Translations under genes and position numbers: made by a program
Shown here: positions 52,472-59,841 of the stretch, one piece after another
Numbering within the stretch: the stretch's first letter is position 1
Layout: every line of letters begins with the position of its first letter
Notes under the pieces: generated by a model
What the model was told of the DNA's origin: nothing
Databases searched by the model: none
What the model saw: the letters and a program-made list of their open reading frames with translations, nothing else
Assembly (NCBI RefSeq): GCF_021654775.1
Contig: NZ_AP025343.1
Location: forward strand, 3,501,501 to 3,565,500
Length of the DNA: 64,000 nucleotides
Reading direction: 5' to 3'
Source of the DNA: Paenibacillus azoreducens
GTDB lineage: Bacteria; Bacillota; Bacilli; Paenibacillales; Paenibacillaceae

Positions 52472-53221
52472 TTAAGCATCTCGTTTACGGTAAAATACAA
52501 TAGCTGCTGTAATAAAGATCAGTGTCCATAACATTGAAATGCCTGTCCCTTGCATTGGTGTAAGGACATTGATTTCATCAGAGGAAGGCGGCATATACAT
52601 ATAAGATCCTGCCGTATCCGGCAAATATTTAGGTAGAAAATCTCTCGTCAATGGACTGACAATGTAATAATAACCAAGCAGTATCACTAAAGCAGGAGTG
52701 GTTCGTCTTAATAAAGCACCAATAGCTGCACTAAGAAGTGTAGTTAATGTTAGATAGCCTGTTGCACCTACTAATGTTTTTATCATTATGTCTATTTCAA
52801 ACCCTACCGCTGTGTCTCTCAACCTAATAAAAGTATAAAGTACACCTGATGCAGCAATAATAAAAGCCGCTGGAATGGTTATCGCTGCCAATGCCAAATG
52901 CTTCGCGGATAATTGAATCCCACGCCAGGGTATCGCAGTTAAAGTAGTTCGAATCTGTCCGCCAGTATACTCCGAACAAGTAGCTGAAACACCAAGAATA
53001 ATGAACCCTGCTTGAAGATATCCCATAGAAGCAAGTCCTATATTCAGTATATTTTGCGTTCCTGCTGCCCCTTGCAGACCAGCCGAAGTAAAAGCTGCGG
53101 CTAAAACTAAATTAAGAATGAATGTACCAATAAGAGTGCGCCATATCAATGGTAATGTAACTAATTTTTCCAGTTCAGCACCAAGGATTTGGGTTATCTT
53201 TCTACTCGAAGAGACACTCAT
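52472..53221 (-). CDS. ABC-2 type permease (exporter subunit B)
   Basis: 249 residues, six hydrophobic helices: LIWRTLIGTFILNLVLAAAF, YLQAGFIILGVSATCSEYTGGQIRTTLTAIPWRG, TIPAAFIIAASGVLYTF, VGATGYLTLTTLLSAAIGALLRR, ALVILLGYYYIVS, ISMLWTLIFITAAIVFYRKRDA. The motif SEYTGGQIRTTL is typical of bacitracin/lantibiotic-type ABC-2 permeases. It overlaps the upstream permease by ATGA. Confidence 0.9.
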   Translation of the reverse strand: MSVSSSRKITQILGAELEKLVTLPLIWRTLIGTFILNLVLAAAFTSAGLQGAAGTQNILNIGLASMGYLQAGFIILGVSATCSEYTGGQIRTTLTAIPWRGIQLSAKHLALAAITIPAAFIIAASGVLYTFIRLRDTAVGFEIDIMIKTLVGATGYLTLTTLLSAAIGALLRRTTPALVILLGYYYIVSPLTRDFLPKYLPDTAGSYMYMPPSSDEINVLTPMQGTGISMLWTLIFITAAIVFYRKRDA

Positions 53222-53982
53222 GATGCAACGTCCCTCCTATGGAATACAATAGCTGCAGCAATGAAAAGAACGACTACCCAGGCAAACATGACTAAACCGC
53301 CTGTGAATGGGGTGTAAAATTTGTCGAATATGCCGTGAGATCTGTCGTTAAAAAACATAAACATTTCAAGACCAGCCCGATCTGGTAAGTAAAACGCCAA
53401 CTTTGTAACCTTAGAAAGCAGGACACTAAATGATACAACGGATGAATTTATGATGAGCACAGCAAGCGGGATAATGCCATTCTTCATTAGAACAGTCATC
53501 CCAAATGCTAAAAGAGCATTGAATGTCCAGTAACAAACCACGCCGATAAGTCTAGACCATTCAAAAAATACAGGGGCGTATTCACCAAGAATAAGCTGCG
53601 TTGCTGACGCAGTTGTCATCATAGCAATAATACAAAGCAGTATGCTGATCACGGTCACAGCGCCTGCTTTTGCCAGCAAAAAATGAAGCCTTGATGAAAC
53701 AACAGTTAAACTTGTTGTAATCTGTCGCCCTCCACCAGATTCACTGCTCTCTGTCAAATACTCGCTGCTGACAGCAAGCACACCAAGAATAATGACACCT
53801 TGCACGCCAAAACCTAATCCATCATAGCCGGCTTCCGATAACCCTGTAGCTATAATCTCCGCTTTTTGTTGTGTAATGACCAAGGCTGCAATGACCGCTG
53901 GGGCAAATGCTCCAATAAGAAAGGCAAGCCAAATGCCCGGCAGGGAGAACAATTTAGATAGTTCCGCGTTGAATGCTCTCAT
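53218..53982 (-). CDS. ABC-2 type permease (exporter subunit A)
   Basis: 254 residues with the same layout as its partner: LPGIWLAFLIGAFAPAVIAAL, GVIILGVLAVSSEYLTESSESGGGRQITTSLTVV, ILLCIIAMMTTASATQLIL, VLIINSSVVSFSVLL, MFAWVVVLFIAAAIVFHRRDV. Probably arose by duplication. ATGA overlaps on both sides tie ATPase and two permeases into one operon. Confidence 0.9.
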   Translation of the reverse strand: MRAFNAELSKLFSLPGIWLAFLIGAFAPAVIAALVITQQKAEIIATGLSEAGYDGLGFGVQGVIILGVLAVSSEYLTESSESGGGRQITTSLTVVSSRLHFLLAKAGAVTVISILLCIIAMMTTASATQLILGEYAPVFFEWSRLIGVVCYWTFNALLAFGMTVLMKNGIIPLAVLIINSSVVSFSVLLSKVTKLAFYLPDRAGLEMFMFFNDRSHGIFDKFYTPFTGGLVMFAWVVVLFIAAAIVFHRRDVAS

Positions 53983-54692
53983 ACAACATCACCTGCATGT
54001 TCAGATGTCAGGGCAAAAAAGGCTTCCTCCAGCGTAGAATGGTTACCTATTATTTCTTCCAATGTTCCATCTGCAACGATTTTTCCATGGTTAATAATCA
54101 CCACATCATCAACCGTCTCTGCAAGCTCTCCCATGAGATGACTGGATAGCAACACCGTGTTACCAGACGCAGCACGTTCACGTAAAAATGTCCGAATCCA
54201 GCGAATTCCTTGTGGGTCGAGCCCATTTACGGGTTCATCCAAGACCAATATTTCGGGATCACCAAGTAGTGCAGCTGCCATTCCAAGTCTTCTCCCCATA
54301 CCGAGGGAATAACTTCCAACTCTTTTGCCAGCTGCATTCGTAAGACCTACCATTTCTAGAACTTCCTCTACACGTGAGCGAGGCAATCCTGCGGCACGAG
54401 CAATCCAACGTAAATGTGCCCGCCCTGTTCGCATACGATGAGCTCCAAATCCATCAAGTGCGGCACCTATTGTTGCTAGAGGATTATGTAATTCTGCGAA
54501 TGGCTTTCCATTAATTAGTGCACTCCCCGAGGTGGCACGATCTAATCCAAGCAGGATGCGAAGCGTAGAACTTTTACCTGCCCCATTTGGACCTAAAAAA
54601 CCAGTTACTCTTCCCGGTCTAGCTTGAAAACTGATGCCTGATAAGATTTCCCCAGTTCCGCGATGTTTGACTAAGTTATGAATGGTAAGCAA
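53979..54692 (-). CDS. ABC transporter ATP-binding protein (antibiotic-exporter type)
   Basis: 237 residues from a TTG at 54692 with AAGGA ten bases upstream; an upstream ATG frame has no site and overlaps the promoter. Walker A GPNGAGKSSTLR, signature YSLGMGRRLGMAAALL, Walker B ILVLDEPVNGLD, H-loop LLSSHLMGELAETVDDVVIINHGKI. Typical of CcmA/BcrA-like exporters. It should supply energy to the two ABC-2 permeases, exporting or detoxifying a peptide-type antimicrobial; this role is inferred from family and the adjacent two-component system. Confidence 0.92.
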   Translation of the reverse strand: MLTIHNLVKHRGTGEILSGISFQARPGRVTGFLGPNGAGKSSTLRILLGLDRATSGSALINGKPFAELHNPLATIGAALDGFGAHRMRTGRAHLRWIARAAGLPRSRVEEVLEMVGLTNAAGKRVGSYSLGMGRRLGMAAALLGDPEILVLDEPVNGLDPQGIRWIRTFLRERAASGNTVLLSSHLMGELAETVDDVVIINHGKIVADGTLEEIIGNHSTLEEAFFALTSEHAGDVV

Positions 54693-54722
54693 CCATAACA
54701 CTTCCTTTCTGTTATGGTTCTC

Positions 54723-54788
54723 ATTATAAAGAAGCAAAGTTACATCTCGGTTATCAACCTGTTTACTTCTGGGTTAACTTTAGGTTAA
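54723..54788 (-). promoter_or_regulatory. Promoter and OmpR-type direct repeat for the ABC operon
   Basis: On the coding strand two TTAACC half-sites lie 11 bases apart (one helical turn, 54772-54788), the pattern bound by OmpR-family regulators; a third, weaker GATAACC follows. TATAAT sits at 54723-54728 with no good -35, as expected for an activated promoter. The second half-site overlaps the stop of the kinase gene. The adjacent response regulator is the likely ligand. Confidence 0.6.
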
Positions 54789-55807
54789 GCTCTACCAATA
54801 GCTACTCTCGTGCCATTTTCATTAGATGTAAAGTCAGCTTTCAGCTTCATTTTTTTCAACATAAAATTTGATGTCGACAAACCAATCCCCGCCCCACGCT
54901 CAGAGGAAGAGTTATCCATACCTGGGCCTCTGTCTGCAACAATGATCTGTTCTTTTTCTACATCAACCACAATGTTTGCATATTTCCCCTCTGCTGCATG
55001 GCGAACAATATTCTGAAATAAATTATCCAGAACCCGTGACATCCATTTAGGATCTGCTTCCCAATAAAAAGTCTCCTCTGTCGGTAAATCAACATCGAGC
55101 TGAATTTCTTTTTCTTCAAATACAGGATACCACGCAGCAACAGACGCTCTTACTAAACGTCCAATATCTGTTGAAGCGGGATGAAAAGGATGTTTCCCTG
55201 ATGTAAGCAATGTATAGGAAAGTAAGTCATCCATTAGCTCTCCGACTCTTGTAATCGTATGGTTCATCTCTGTTAATGAGTTTTGTCCTTCTAAACTCAT
55301 TGATTCTTTATTTAATCTGGTGATATGTCCTCTCAAAATGGTAAGTGGCGTTCGTAAGTCGTGAGATAGATTCGCAATGAGACGATGTCGTAATAATTCC
55401 TCTTCATATTCTCGCTTGCGACTGTCTTCAAGCTGCTGAATCATCCAATTAAAAGAACTTCCTAACTGGTCTATCTCATCCATACGATCCGTTTGAACAG
55501 ATATAGGTTTAGGATATGAGTTATTTTTAGCTGAAAATGACATGACTTCCTGTAAGCGTGTAAGACGTTTACGAAGTCTCAAGAAGAACAGCCAAGATAA
55601 TATAACAAATGCGACAATAATAAAACCAAACAATAGCAAGGTAACGTAAAATAGATGTAACGTATTTAGATCTTCACTATTGATAGAATCTCCATTGATA
55701 GAAAACCCAACAAACGCACTCAAGAAAATAAGCACAATGGGCGGAAGAAAGATAAATAGAAAATGTCCTTTTAGAAAACGACGAAATAATGATCTGTTCT
55801 GTTTCAT
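54785..55807 (-). CDS. Sensor histidine kinase of the ABC exporter system
   Basis: 340 residues. Two N-terminal helices (FLKGHFLFIFLPPIVLIFLSAFVGF and LHLFYVTLLLFGFIIVAFVILSWLFF) with a short loop, HAMP linker, H-box LIANLSHDLRTPLTILRGHI, N-box LDNLFQNIVRHAA, G-boxes VADRGPGMD and GAGIGLSTSNFML. The very small extracellular loop resembles intramembrane-sensing kinases, which detect antibiotics through the partner transporter. ATGA overlap with the response regulator gene. Confidence 0.93.
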   Translation of the reverse strand: MKQNRSLFRRFLKGHFLFIFLPPIVLIFLSAFVGFSINGDSINSEDLNTLHLFYVTLLLFGFIIVAFVILSWLFFLRLRKRLTRLQEVMSFSAKNNSYPKPISVQTDRMDEIDQLGSSFNWMIQQLEDSRKREYEEELLRHRLIANLSHDLRTPLTILRGHITRLNKESMSLEGQNSLTEMNHTITRVGELMDDLLSYTLLTSGKHPFHPASTDIGRLVRASVAAWYPVFEEKEIQLDVDLPTEETFYWEADPKWMSRVLDNLFQNIVRHAAEGKYANIVVDVEKEQIIVADRGPGMDNSSSERGAGIGLSTSNFMLKKMKLKADFTSNENGTRVAIGRA

Positions 55808-56481
55808 AGTTTCACCCGATAGCCTATTCCCTTCAGCGTTTCAATAATCTCTGGGGAATCTGGATGACGTTCCAGCTTTTGACGCAGTCGATGGATATGC
55901 ACCATTAATGTTTTATCACCCGTTATATAAGCTTCTTCCCAAATAGCTTCATAAATTTGTTCTTTTGGTAAAACTTGATTAGGGTGCCGTAAGAAGTACA
56001 TTAAAATTTGATGTTGTTTCCCTGTCAATATAATTTCTTCTCCCGTGCGTTTGTCATATACCATTTGGACTTCCGGATCTACTTCAATATGATCTCCTAA
56101 TGAAATGCGTTCGGATTGTGTTCCACCACTTCGACGGATTAATACTTCTAATCTTGCAACCAATTCATCCGTATGGAATGGTTTCGTTAAATAGTCATCA
56201 GCAAATTGTAAACCATCTACCTTATCATTTATCGATGTTCGGGCAGATAACAGCAATATAGGAACAGCAGGAGCTGCCTTTTTTAATCGTTTTCCCACTG
56301 TAAATCCGTCTAAACCGGGTAACATGATATCCAAAATAACGATTTCATGCTGATGTACTTCTGTTTCGGCTCCTTCACCAGAAAGCAGCCACTGAACTGA
56401 AAATCCTCGCTGTTCCAATTCTTCTTTTAGCAGGCTGCCTATTTTCTCATTATCTTCAATATATAATACGTTTCTTTTCAA
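55804..56481 (-). CDS. OmpR-family response regulator
   Basis: 225 residues. Receiver: VLYIEDNEKIGSLLKEELEQRG, phospho-Asp in EIVILDIMLPGLDGFTVG, LSARTS, DDYLTKPFHTDEL. Trans_reg_C winged helix: EEIILTGKQHQILMYFLRHPNQVLPKEQIYEAIWEEAYITGDKTLMVHIHRLRQKL, GIGYRVKL. Probably activates the exporter operon through the TTAACC direct repeat downstream. Confidence 0.95.
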   Translation of the reverse strand: MKRNVLYIEDNEKIGSLLKEELEQRGFSVQWLLSGEGAETEVHQHEIVILDIMLPGLDGFTVGKRLKKAAPAVPILLLSARTSINDKVDGLQFADDYLTKPFHTDELVARLEVLIRRSGGTQSERISLGDHIEVDPEVQMVYDKRTGEEIILTGKQHQILMYFLRHPNQVLPKEQIYEAIWEEAYITGDKTLMVHIHRLRQKLERHPDSPEIIETLKGIGYRVKL

Positions 56482-56847
56482 GTAACTTCCCTCTCTCTAA
56501 ATTGAGTTCACTATTAGACAGATTAACATAATCTAAAAAATGGTTTCCAGTTAAGACAGTTTTATCGTTCGTTAATAGAGTTTCATAAAAAAGAGGCACG
56601 TCTAACTGATTGGCTCTTTCCGAGTCGTTCGAAGAACAGGACGGCATCGACGCCTTTTCCTTCAAACAACTTGAGGAAGCACTCACGATGGCTTTTGATG
56701 CTCGCGAGTTCTCTTTATCAACGGCAGACTCGATGGAGCTGGCTGACACAATCTTCCTGTCCAGTATTGATTTATTTACCAAAATAGGTTATTTTATAGA
56801 CAGCTTAGTGATAAGCAAGTTCCTGACACGAAGGGAGATGTGTTTTA

Positions 56848-56880
56848 ATGGCAACTACTTATATGGTGGTTTGGTCTTAA
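56848..56880 (+). CDS. Candidate leader peptide (10 codons)
   Basis: MATTYMVVWS, stop; GGGAG ten bases upstream. Its position ahead of two terminators and a ribosome-GTPase gene suggests stalling control, but a peptide this short can occur by chance. Confidence 0.4.
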   Translation: MATTYMVVWS

Positions 56881-56977
56881 AACTGAATAGCAGGCATACG
56901 CGAAAAAAAGCGGGAAAACGCCCGTATTATTTGGTATGCCATCCAAAGTAACCTTTCGTGAATATTGCTGTTTGCAG

Positions 56978-57004
56978 GATACGATGAAGGTCGTATCTTT
57001 TTTT
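56978..57004 (+). terminator. Leader terminator 1
   Basis: GATACGA pairs with TCGTATC around a six-base loop, followed by seven T; a perfect intrinsic terminator upstream of the coding region it serves. Confidence 0.85.
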
Positions 57005-57013
57005 GCGTCCTGA

Positions 57014-57062
57014 TGCCGCGCGACAGCAGCTTCTTTAGAGGCTGCTTGTCCGCGGCATTTTT
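57014..57062 (+). terminator. Leader terminator 2
   Basis: TGCCGCG.GAC.GCAGC pairs with GCTGC.GTC.CGCGGCA, followed by five T, 25 bases before the rsgA SD. Confidence 0.85.
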
Positions 57063-57101
57063 GCGTCCAAAAAACAACATTAAAGGAGCTAACAAAAAAC
57101 C

Positions 57102-58175
57102 ATGATGGATTTGAAAACCTATGGCTACACAGAAATAGAAGCAATTCAAGGCGGATTATTGCCTGGCAGGGTGACGGAGCTTCGGCGTGAGCGCTTCACG
57201 GTCATGACCGAGCGCGGCGAAGTAGCGGCTGTGCTCAAAGGAGCCTTCTATCACAGCGCGGAAACGCGCGTAGACTTTCCGTGCGTCGGTGATTTTGTAT
57301 TACTGCACTACAACGAGAGCGGAGATTCTCTCATCGTTAGGGTACTGCCCCGCCGCTCCAAGTTTTCACGCGCGGATTACTCAGGGCATGCGGCAGGCTA
57401 TGCCAAAACCGTGCGGGAACAGGTCGTTGCAACCAACTTTGACTATGTGTTCATCCTTTCTTCTCTGAATTGGGATTTCAACATTACCCGCATCATGCGG
57501 TATCTGACACAAGCCAGGCAGAGTGGCGGCCAGCCGGTCATCATTCTGACCAAGGCTGATCTCGCCCCAGATTATAATCTCACGCTCGCAGAAGTCACGC
57601 AAAGCATCCCTGATGTGCCGGTTCACGCGATCTGCAGTCATACGGGCCTAGGGATGAACGAACTCGCTCCCTACTTGATGCCTGGTAAAACAGTCGTCTT
57701 TCTCGGCATGTCCGGCGTCGGTAAATCGTCTCTGCTAAATGCGTTGATAGAACAGGACGTAATGAAGGTTCAGGCGATCCGGGAGGTCGACAGCCGGGGG
57801 CGGCATACGACAACGCACCGTCAACTGTTCATGCTCCCCTCCGGTGCGATGGTCATCGATACGCCGGGAATGCGTGAGCTTGGGCTTTTTGATGCCGACG
57901 AAGGCATACGTGCAAGCTTTACCGATGTGGAGGAATGGTTCCTGCAATGCCGATTTACGGATTGCCGCCATCAAGCCGAGCCGGGCTGTGCCATTCTTGC
58001 CGCACTTGCCGACGGTTCGTTGCCGCGTGAACGCTGGGAGCATTATGTTGCCCAGCAGCATGAGAACAAGTATGTCCAGGATAAAACGAGCTACCTTATC
58101 GACAAGAGGGCTCGAAACAAGACGATCGCCATGTGGAGCAAGCAAACGAAGAAAAACGGAGGATGGAAGAAATGA
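57102..58175 (+). CDS. rsgA: RsgA-type ribosome small-subunit-dependent GTPase
   Basis: 357 residues. OB-fold N-terminus (LPGRVTELRRERFTVMTERGEVAAVLKG, CVGDFVLLHY), then circularly permuted GTPase: G4 TKAD, G5 CSHTG, G1 GMSGVGKSS at about 201-209, G2 HTTTHR, G3 DTPG at 253. Zinc site CRFTDCRHQAEPGC. RsgA checks 30S maturation. It is longer than the usual Firmicute protein (about 295 residues) and not in the prkC-rpe context of the housekeeping gene, so this is probably an accessory copy. Leader attenuators upstream and a coupled APH-type kinase downstream suggest a drug-response role; inference only. Confidence 0.93.
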   Translation: MMDLKTYGYTEIEAIQGGLLPGRVTELRRERFTVMTERGEVAAVLKGAFYHSAETRVDFPCVGDFVLLHYNESGDSLIVRVLPRRSKFSRADYSGHAAGYAKTVREQVVATNFDYVFILSSLNWDFNITRIMRYLTQARQSGGQPVIILTKADLAPDYNLTLAEVTQSIPDVPVHAICSHTGLGMNELAPYLMPGKTVVFLGMSGVGKSSLLNALIEQDVMKVQAIREVDSRGRHTTTHRQLFMLPSGAMVIDTPGMRELGLFDADEGIRASFTDVEEWFLQCRFTDCRHQAEPGCAILAALADGSLPRERWEHYVAQQHENKYVQDKTSYLIDKRARNKTIAMWSKQTKKNGGWKK

Positions 58176-59188
58176 ATATTAAATTCGAAACGCTGATCAA
58201 TGCCTTAAGCCGACGATTCAAGAAGGATATCATCTCGGCAGACTATCAAACCATGCCGTTACAGGGCGGAACTGTGGGAAATGTGCAACTGGTAACGGGG
58301 ATCGCCGAAACCGCGGATGGCGACAAATTGCCGTACCGCATCGTGCTGAAAATCCAGAAGAAATGGGAGCGTTACGGCGATCCGGGTTCATGGCGACGGG
58401 AATATGATCTCTATGCGTCTGACTTGGAAGCGACGTTCTCGGATACCTTCCGCTGGCCGACATGTTATCACGCCGAGATCAATGCCGAAGAAACAGAATT
58501 CGAGCTGTGGCTGGAATATATCGATGGCGTAACCGGTTTAGACTTGACCGGTGACATGTATGAACAGGCCGCGCTGGAGTTAGGACGCTATCAAGGCAAA
58601 CTGTATGCGGAGCAGCCCGATGTGCTGCAGAGCCTGAACAACCTGAGCCATGCGGATCTCATGAAGAATACGTATCTGCATTACCGCTCATGGCCGGTCG
58701 TCTACGATTATATACGCTCGGAGGACTGCGAATTCCCGCAGCACGTGCGGCAAATGCTCATCGACATCGATGAGCACGCAGACGAGATACTCGCCCGCAT
58801 CGAAAAATTGCCCCTCGTGCTATGCCACCGGGACTTCTGGGTGACCAACCTGATCTATGCCGACGGAAAAATCGCGATCATCGACTGGGATACATCCGGA
58901 TGGGGCTACCTGGGCGAAGATCTCGCAAGCCTGATTGCGGATGAAGCGGATGTCGATCACATGGTCGAATACTACCAGCGATGTGTCCCCGCGTATTACA
59001 AAGGCTTTTCGGAGTATGCGGATGTATCCCCAATCGCCGATGATTGCGTCTACGAGATGATTCTTCTCGTATTCGGGTACAGGCTTGTGGAGTGGTATCT
59101 CCACACAGAGGACGATGATGAGAAGACGAAGCATGTCCATACGCTCCAAAAAATCTATGAAATGAAGAACAGCCCTGCGCAGGGTTGA
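58172..59188 (+). CDS. APH/choline-kinase-type phosphotransferase
   Basis: 338 residues from the ATG at 58172, which overlaps the rsgA stop (ATGA) and has GGAGG nine bases upstream. Brenner motif LVLCHRDFWVTNLIYA (catalytic Asp and Asn), metal-binding IAIIDWDTSGWGYLGEDLASLI. The N-lobe has PLQGGTVGNVQLVTGIAE and a KIQKKW lysine. The family includes aminoglycoside, macrolide and hydroxyurea kinases as well as metabolic kinases; the substrate is unknown. Coupling to an RsgA paralog behind a leader attenuator favours an antibiotic substrate. Confidence 0.88.
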   Translation: MNIKFETLINALSRRFKKDIISADYQTMPLQGGTVGNVQLVTGIAETADGDKLPYRIVLKIQKKWERYGDPGSWRREYDLYASDLEATFSDTFRWPTCYHAEINAEETEFELWLEYIDGVTGLDLTGDMYEQAALELGRYQGKLYAEQPDVLQSLNNLSHADLMKNTYLHYRSWPVVYDYIRSEDCEFPQHVRQMLIDIDEHADEILARIEKLPLVLCHRDFWVTNLIYADGKIAIIDWDTSGWGYLGEDLASLIADEADVDHMVEYYQRCVPAYYKGFSEYADVSPIADDCVYEMILLVFGYRLVEWYLHTEDDDEKTKHVHTLQKIYEMKNSPAQG

Positions 59189-59195
59189 CTCTAAA

Positions 59196-59242
59196 AAAGA
59201 ATTCCGAAAACCCTTGAATGTAGTGGGTTTTCGGAATTCTTT
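59196..59242. terminator. Strong bidirectional terminator
   Basis: AAAGAATTCCGAAAACCC pairs with GGGTTTTCGGAATTCTTT. On the minus strand it directly follows the guaA-end fragment and carries TTCTTTTTT, so it is probably guaA's own terminator; it also closes the rsgA-aph operon. Confidence 0.92.
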
Positions 59243-59244
59243 CA

Positions 59245-59305
59245 TTACTCCCATTCGATCGTCGCCGGCGGCTTGCTGGTGATGTCGTAGAACGACGTGA
59301 GGCAC
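59245..59305 (-). pseudogene. guaA: guaA 3'-end fragment (GMP synthase C-terminus), possible attachment-site scar
   Basis: The minus strand reads YDITSKPPATIEWE, stop, the invariant end of GMP synthase, preceded in the +1 frame by GVPHVV as in GuaA's ...VNRVVYD region; one extra base separates the two. Nothing else of guaA is present. The 3' end of guaA is a known integration site of genomic islands and ICEs, which leave such copies at one junction. No integrase is seen in the window. Confidence 0.8.
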
Positions 59306-59422
59306 TCCAGTCGGCGAATCGAAAGTGGGATTGGGCATGCATCCAAAAATCGAAGTCTGAGGCGATTATCGCTGTCGATTACATTTCACCCTCCATATAA
59401 TGCCCCTAGGGAGGTGACGTGA

Positions 59423-59812
59423 ATGGCGAAAACTGTACAGCCGATAACTATTGGAGCGAATAGTATTGCAAAGATCGGCAACCAATTTTTCCTAATTGTT
59501 GAAGTGGAGGCTAAGGCACCTGGGGTTGAAATTGACCCGGTATTTGCCGTCCGAACGACTGCCAAACAAGCTGCGAGCCTCATTCGTGCAGGCGTGATGC
59601 GGACCATCTTTCGAGATACGCCTCCAAAACCGAGTGCTGGAAAGAAAGTTGAGTTGAAAGGCGTATTGTTTGCTAATAATCGGATTTTTTCAGTCTTTGA
59701 CGTTGAAAACTCGACAGACGTTTCTGTTTTAGTAAGAATAAACCGTGACGAAGCAAATAAGCTTATCCGAGGCGGTGCACGCATCATCAAAGTAATAAGA
59801 AAGCCATTTTAA
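59423..59812 (+). CDS. Conserved-looking hypothetical protein
   Basis: 129 residues, AGGAGG-like GGGAGG eight bases before ATG. Sequence AKTVQPITIGANSIAKIGNQFFLIVEVEAKAPGVEIDPVFAVRTTAKQAASLIRAGVMRTIF, then a duplicate-like C-terminal half ending SVLVRINRDEANKLIRGGARIIKVIRKPF. The two halves share the pattern 'F.V....T..A..LI.AG....I', suggesting an internal repeat of about 60 residues. No known family. Confidence 0.7.
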   Translation: MAKTVQPITIGANSIAKIGNQFFLIVEVEAKAPGVEIDPVFAVRTTAKQAASLIRAGVMRTIFRDTPPKPSAGKKVELKGVLFANNRIFSVFDVENSTDVSVLVRINRDEANKLIRGGARIIKVIRKPF

Positions 59813-59841
59813 GCCTCCAATGAAAAGCGATCATTTTTGAT

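Larger units (their letters stand above)
56482..57101 (+). promoter_or_regulatory. Structured leader of the rsgA-aph operon
   Basis: No protein gene of normal size is supported here. The second half forms a chain of RNA elements: a 10-codon peptide (56848-56880), a long-range pair GGCATAC/GGTATGCC with an inner GCGGG/CGCCCG-type stem (about 56892-56942), and two terminators in tandem (56978-57004 and 57014-57062) immediately before the rsgA ribosome binding site. This is the layout of ribosome-mediated attenuation used by antibiotic-inducible genes. The first part (56482-56800) holds low-quality open frames on both strands that I do not assign. Confidence 0.6.

Noticed and set aside
56456..56951. 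Overlapping 108- and 113-codon frames on both strands between the response regulator and rsgA leader
   Set aside because: They overlap each other, lack ribosome binding sites, and the plus-strand frame runs through the structured leader. Neither matches a family I know.
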